From contig CM056997.1 of the NCBI GenBank assembly GCA_029891345.1, positions 212,575,212 to 212,639,211 on the forward strand: a stretch of DNA of 64,000 nucleotides, given 5' to 3'. Source of the stretch: Dryococelus australis. Lineage: Eukaryota; Arthropoda; Insecta; Phasmatodea; Phasmatidae. Positions 60,291 to 64,000 of this stretch are shown here, piece by piece. Both the position numbers and the translations under genes were made by a program. The stretch's first letter is position 1. Each line of letters opens with the position of its first letter. The notes beneath the pieces are model-generated. The model did no database searches. It had not been told where the DNA came from and worked only from the letters and a program-made list of their open reading frames with translations.

Positions 60291-61335
60291 CAAACCTGTC
60301 AGTCGGCCTCCAACTTGCGACCTGGAAGGTTGGGTTCCGAGCTTGAATATACTTAGTTAGAGCTCAGTCTATCTCTGTCTGTCATAACGTCAACATCTAC
60401 AATCTCTGCATTACCTATTCACAACAGTTTCAGTTGTTGCAACTTTGGTTTACCGGCACTACCAACTGTCCACCAGAACTGGACATTAGATCACCGCACA
60501 AAGGATTTTAAATGTAAGGAAATAGTTGTTTTCACTTGTTTTAAATACTTGTTTTAAACATTCTCATTTCGGGGGCACTTTGGTAGCATATGTGTTTAGG
60601 GCATAGGTTGTGAAGTGTGCCTGGCAGGATTTCGAATCCCTTCAGGGTAAAAGTATTTATATACAGGTTTAAAAATATGTACTGTTTCAAAGGTTGTTAA
60701 TTCGTTATGTGTAGACTTGGCTTACTGTGGGGAAATGTGTTACATATAGGGTTGGCCTAATGTATATGCTTTGCTTAATTCAATAGACTTGATTAATGGC
60801 GAACCATGTTAACTTCACACACACCAATCAACATACACTTTGTGTTTTTCAGGTATTTCTCTCTGTTATTGTAAATGTCTGTAATTTTTTTCCATGTACC
60901 TATCTGTTGTTATAAATATCTATAATTTTTCTCTTTCGTTTGAAATCCTAATTTTACTCAGTGGGTTGCTTGGTTGCTGGTATTGGTGAGTAAGGGTAGG
61001 GAACTATTAGGTGCAGTATGTTGTCTCCCCCATGGTCTAAGCATCAGCGCCTTGACAACTTGTTAGAAGGACTGTATGTGTCCAATACATAAAGTAGTTC
61101 TGGGTCGGATATGTATGATGCAGAGACTTCTGGATCGAATACAGAAAGTTCTTCTGACAAGAGCAGGTTTTAATATGATTCGAGTTCCAACTTGTCCTCG
61201 CCAATGGAGAGTTGGCTGCCTGATTGGAATTACATAATTTTGGACCCGACATTCGGAGGTAGACTTTTCGATGTGCGAGTTTCAAATGGTAGGCCCAACA
61301 CTAATGCGAATTTTGCACATTTTTTGACAGGTGCA
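60291..61335. other. Spacer between integrase and polymerase remnants
   Basis: 60.29-60.51 kb is less AT-rich and does not resemble a Maverick protein, so it may be an insertion. 61.0-61.33 kb gives phrases such as WLPDWNYIILDPTFGGRLF and TNANFAHFLTGAWPL that could be N-terminal polymerase-gene sequence, but I cannot match them. Confidence 0.4.
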
Positions 61336-64000
61336 TGGCCTCTATTCAGGATTTAATTTAGGCAACACTCTGGCCTTCTAAAATTAGTGTTTCCAAAGTA
61401 GCCAAGTATGTTAAAAACACAGCCGCTGAGGAATGTGTTATGGAAACATTTTACTTTAGGTTTAAAGCTACCCCTGTTTTGCGTTCGTCCGATGTTGGCG
61501 AATTGTATGACAATAACATCATCCCTCAGCTCACTAGCCAACTTAGAGAGTTCAGTGGTAGGGACAGCAGTTGGGTAATGCAACATGTATTGTATATGGA
61601 CATCCATATTTCACAATACAGGCAATCTACCATAGGTGCCTCTCACACCGACCTAATAAAGTTTATTGCCAATCGGCAACCCTGTATTAATGTACAGTGC
61701 CCGGAAGACACATACGTCGTATATGCCATTGTAGCAGCTTTATTTTATACACCAACACATCTAACAAACCCAATTCATATCCAAAACCTCGTGAGCTTTT
61801 GAATACTGATGGATTGTCGAGTCCTGTAGTATTGAATAATGTGTAAAGTTTGGAGAAGAACAATTCTATTTCCATCAGTGTACTGTGTAGTAGACAAAGG
61901 CAGAATTACGAAATTGTTATTAATGCCCAGGAATGGTTAGTCATGTACATTTGTATTTCTTCTGTACATCATACTCGCTATGTAAATGTGCTGGCCATTC
62001 ATGCCAGTGATAGTACCGCACATTTACACTTTGTGTTGTTCAAAAGTTTTTTCACGACTGCTCCACAGTCTATTGAGTAAATGTAACAAAATATTTTTTT
62101 GGGGCGAACGATGTCTCCAGTAGTTTGTAAGTGAGGAGTAACTCGCAAACTATAATAATTTGTGCCATAAAAATATAACTGTGAAGTGTACTTTTTCAAC
62201 TGAGGATAAAAAAGTACTATGCATTCACAGATCTTTCCAAACAGTAAAGATTGGGGTTTGTTGTATACTGCGACCCAGACTGTCACTTGAAACCCATGTT
62301 TACTTGCATATCTAACAATTATACAAGTAGCACAACCACCATGAACAAGTGTGATCCAAATACTTGTAGCCTTCTGCTCATGTGTTCAAACAATCCAGCT
62401 TTATCTAATCATTGCCAATTTGTGGGTGATTATTGTATGTACCAAATGGTGGATATATTGGTTGCATTGACAAATTGGGTTGCAGGAATAATCTGCGCAA
62501 CTTTTCCGATAAATCCAATGACCATAGCTCACAAAGCTAGGTTAGTGATTCAAACAGGATGTTATATTTGCAACAAAGAGTTTGGCAAGGTTTTTGTGGT
62601 TGAGTATGACCAATTGATGGGCAAATTCAGATGTCACGCACACAGTAAGTGCAATTTGAATTGTATACTACCAAAAAATATACTTGTGGATGTATTTCAC
62701 CACCTGCAGAATTATAATGCCCACTTTCTCAAAAAGCCCTTGACTCCATGACACATTGTACAACCTGACGGAACCATGGTAATCTAAAATGCAATTGATC
62801 TTTTATTTCTTGGATTGACTTTGGAAAAGTAGGAATCCATTACCAAGCACATTCCCAATGGGGTTGACTTGAAATGGCATAAGCAATTCGTGCCACTGTG
62901 CTTCAATGACTCATTAAATTTTATCAGTGCACCTCTGGAGATATTGGCAGGTAATTTGTTGCCTGCACAGTTGAGAATCACCCTCTCACTGTTTCTAGTC
63001 AATACTCAGTTTGAATTGGCTCAAAGAAAGTGAGTAATTCCTTATGACTTTGTTCAGTGATTAGATAGTCTGATGTGTACATCACTTCCACCAAAGGATG
63101 TATTTCATAATGTAATGAAATGTGAGAACATTAGCGATGAAGACTATGCTCATGCCAAAGCCACATTGGATGTGTTCCATTGTCTAAATTTATTGCAGTA
63201 CACCATTTATTATTTATGTGTGGACACATGTTTGCCAGCAAACATATTTCAGAATTTGAGGACCATATGTAAGGCTCGTTATGATCTTGACCCGGCCATG
63301 TACATCACAGTTCCATTCCTCTCATGGTATGCTTTATTTGTAAAGACAGGTGTACAGCCCTGGAGCTGATGACTGATACAGACATGTATCTTTTAGTATA
63401 ACATGGGGTTAGGGGTGGTATTGCCCAGGTTTTCAGAAGATGTGTGGAAGCCAACTATATATACATGGGCAATGAGTACGACCCCAGTTTTGTAGACAAA
63501 TACATCTGTTATTTCGATGCGAAAGGCTTGTACAGTCATACCATGAAATGTAAGCTTTTCATTGGCAATTTTGAGTGGGCTGAGTCAGAGTGTTTTCGTC
63601 ATAGGATTTGGCCAACACTGGGAATATTTTCTTTTTTCCAAATTAAATTCACAATGCCCTAGCAGATCTGCCTCTTGCCCAAGTGTCTGGCATACCTCCA
63701 AATGGAACAACTTAGAAATTGTATTTAACCTTCGTGCCACTTAAAAATTATGTTATACACTGGAAACATTGCTGCACTTCTTGAGTTATGGAGCCAAACT
63801 TGACTCTGCTCATCGTGTTCTGGGCTTTGAGCAGAAGGTTTGGATGGCCTTGTACATTAAGAATAATATTGAGAAATGTGCCCTGGCTGTGAACAACTTC
63901 GAAAAATAGCTTTTTAAATTGATGAAAAACTAAGTCTATTGATAGACTTTGCAAAATGTCCACCAGAAAAGGGACATACTTATTGTATCGTGGTATGACA
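61336..64000 (+). pseudogene. Protein-primed family B DNA polymerase (pPolB) pseudogene of Maverick, runs off the window
   Basis: Replicates the element from a protein primer. The N-terminal extension at 61440-61802 has FSGRDSSWVMQHVLYMDIHI and INVQCPEDTYVVYAIVAALF, followed by NNSISISVY and SRLLHSLLSKCNKIFFWGE. The exonuclease and early palm region at 62251-62751 opens FVVYCDPDC (family YADFE) and has CYICNKEF, GKFRCHAHSKCNLN and VFHHLQNYNAHFL. The 62.88-63.36 kb part gives FNDSLNFISAPLEILAGNL, DYAHAKATLDVF, YYLCVDTCLPANIFQNLR and LDPAMYITVP. At 63.4-63.6 kb comes GVRGGIAQVFRR, then KYICYFDAKGLYSHTM (motif A region, family YLDANNLYGWAM), and FEKLFKLMKN-type sequence (with a stop) by 63.9 kb. 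Many stops and frame changes. The YxDTDS motif would lie beyond 64000. Confidence 0.88.

Overview
The window is eukaryotic and almost certainly from an arthropod, most likely an insect. It is AT-rich, with no bacterial-type operons or ribosome binding sites and no intact host gene that I can recognise. It is dense in tRNA-derived SINEs, TA/CA microsatellites, tandem arrays and decayed DNA transposons. The transposase remnant, the SINE cores and the Maverick proteins all resemble forms I associate with insects. Placing it in a polyneopteran-like lineage is only an inference.

Layout. 0-6.9 kb: a roughly 330-bp tandem duplication, a short TTGGCC-rich array and several SINEs. 6.9-13.1 kb: a large complex repeat, made of a ~115-bp tandem array followed by a 4.5-kb foldback with arms of about 1.2 kb. 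13-26 kb: mostly non-coding, with a nonautonomous inverted-repeat element (14.1-14.6 kb), a Tc1/mariner-like transposase pseudogene (18.65-19.3 kb, minus) and a probable LINE remnant (21.5-22.4 kb). 25.4, 32.3 and 39.0 kb: further copies of the 6.9-kb repeat. 26.6-28.6 kb: Maverick/Polinton remnant 1 (minus; protease, minor capsid and major capsid pseudogenes). 31.0-31.4 kb: a small Helitron with a diagnostic 3' end. 35.1-36.1 kb: a possible LINE reverse-transcriptase remnant. 45.6-47.3 kb: 39 copies of a 43-bp minisatellite, most carrying a perfect CRE octamer. 50.0-51.0 kb: microsatellites, a 241-bp foldback and a 90-bp perfect palindrome.

55.1-64.0 kb holds the most informative feature, a second and much more complete Maverick/Polinton (adintovirus-like) element. 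On the minus strand, in transcription order, are a phospholipase-A2-domain virion protein, an adenain-like cysteine protease, a minor capsid protein and a major capsid protein. On the plus strand are a fibre-like protein, a conserved Maverick protein of unknown function, a retroviral-type integrase and protein-primed DNA polymerase B, which runs off the window end. In a living element these would work as a self-replicating, self-integrating virus-like transposon: the integrase inserts it, the polymerase copies it, and the capsid, protease and PLA2 proteins build and mature a particle. Every gene here is broken by frameshifts and stops, so this is a fossil. No FtsK-type packaging ATPase was found.

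All homology calls were made by eye from conserved motifs and gene order. No database search was possible.
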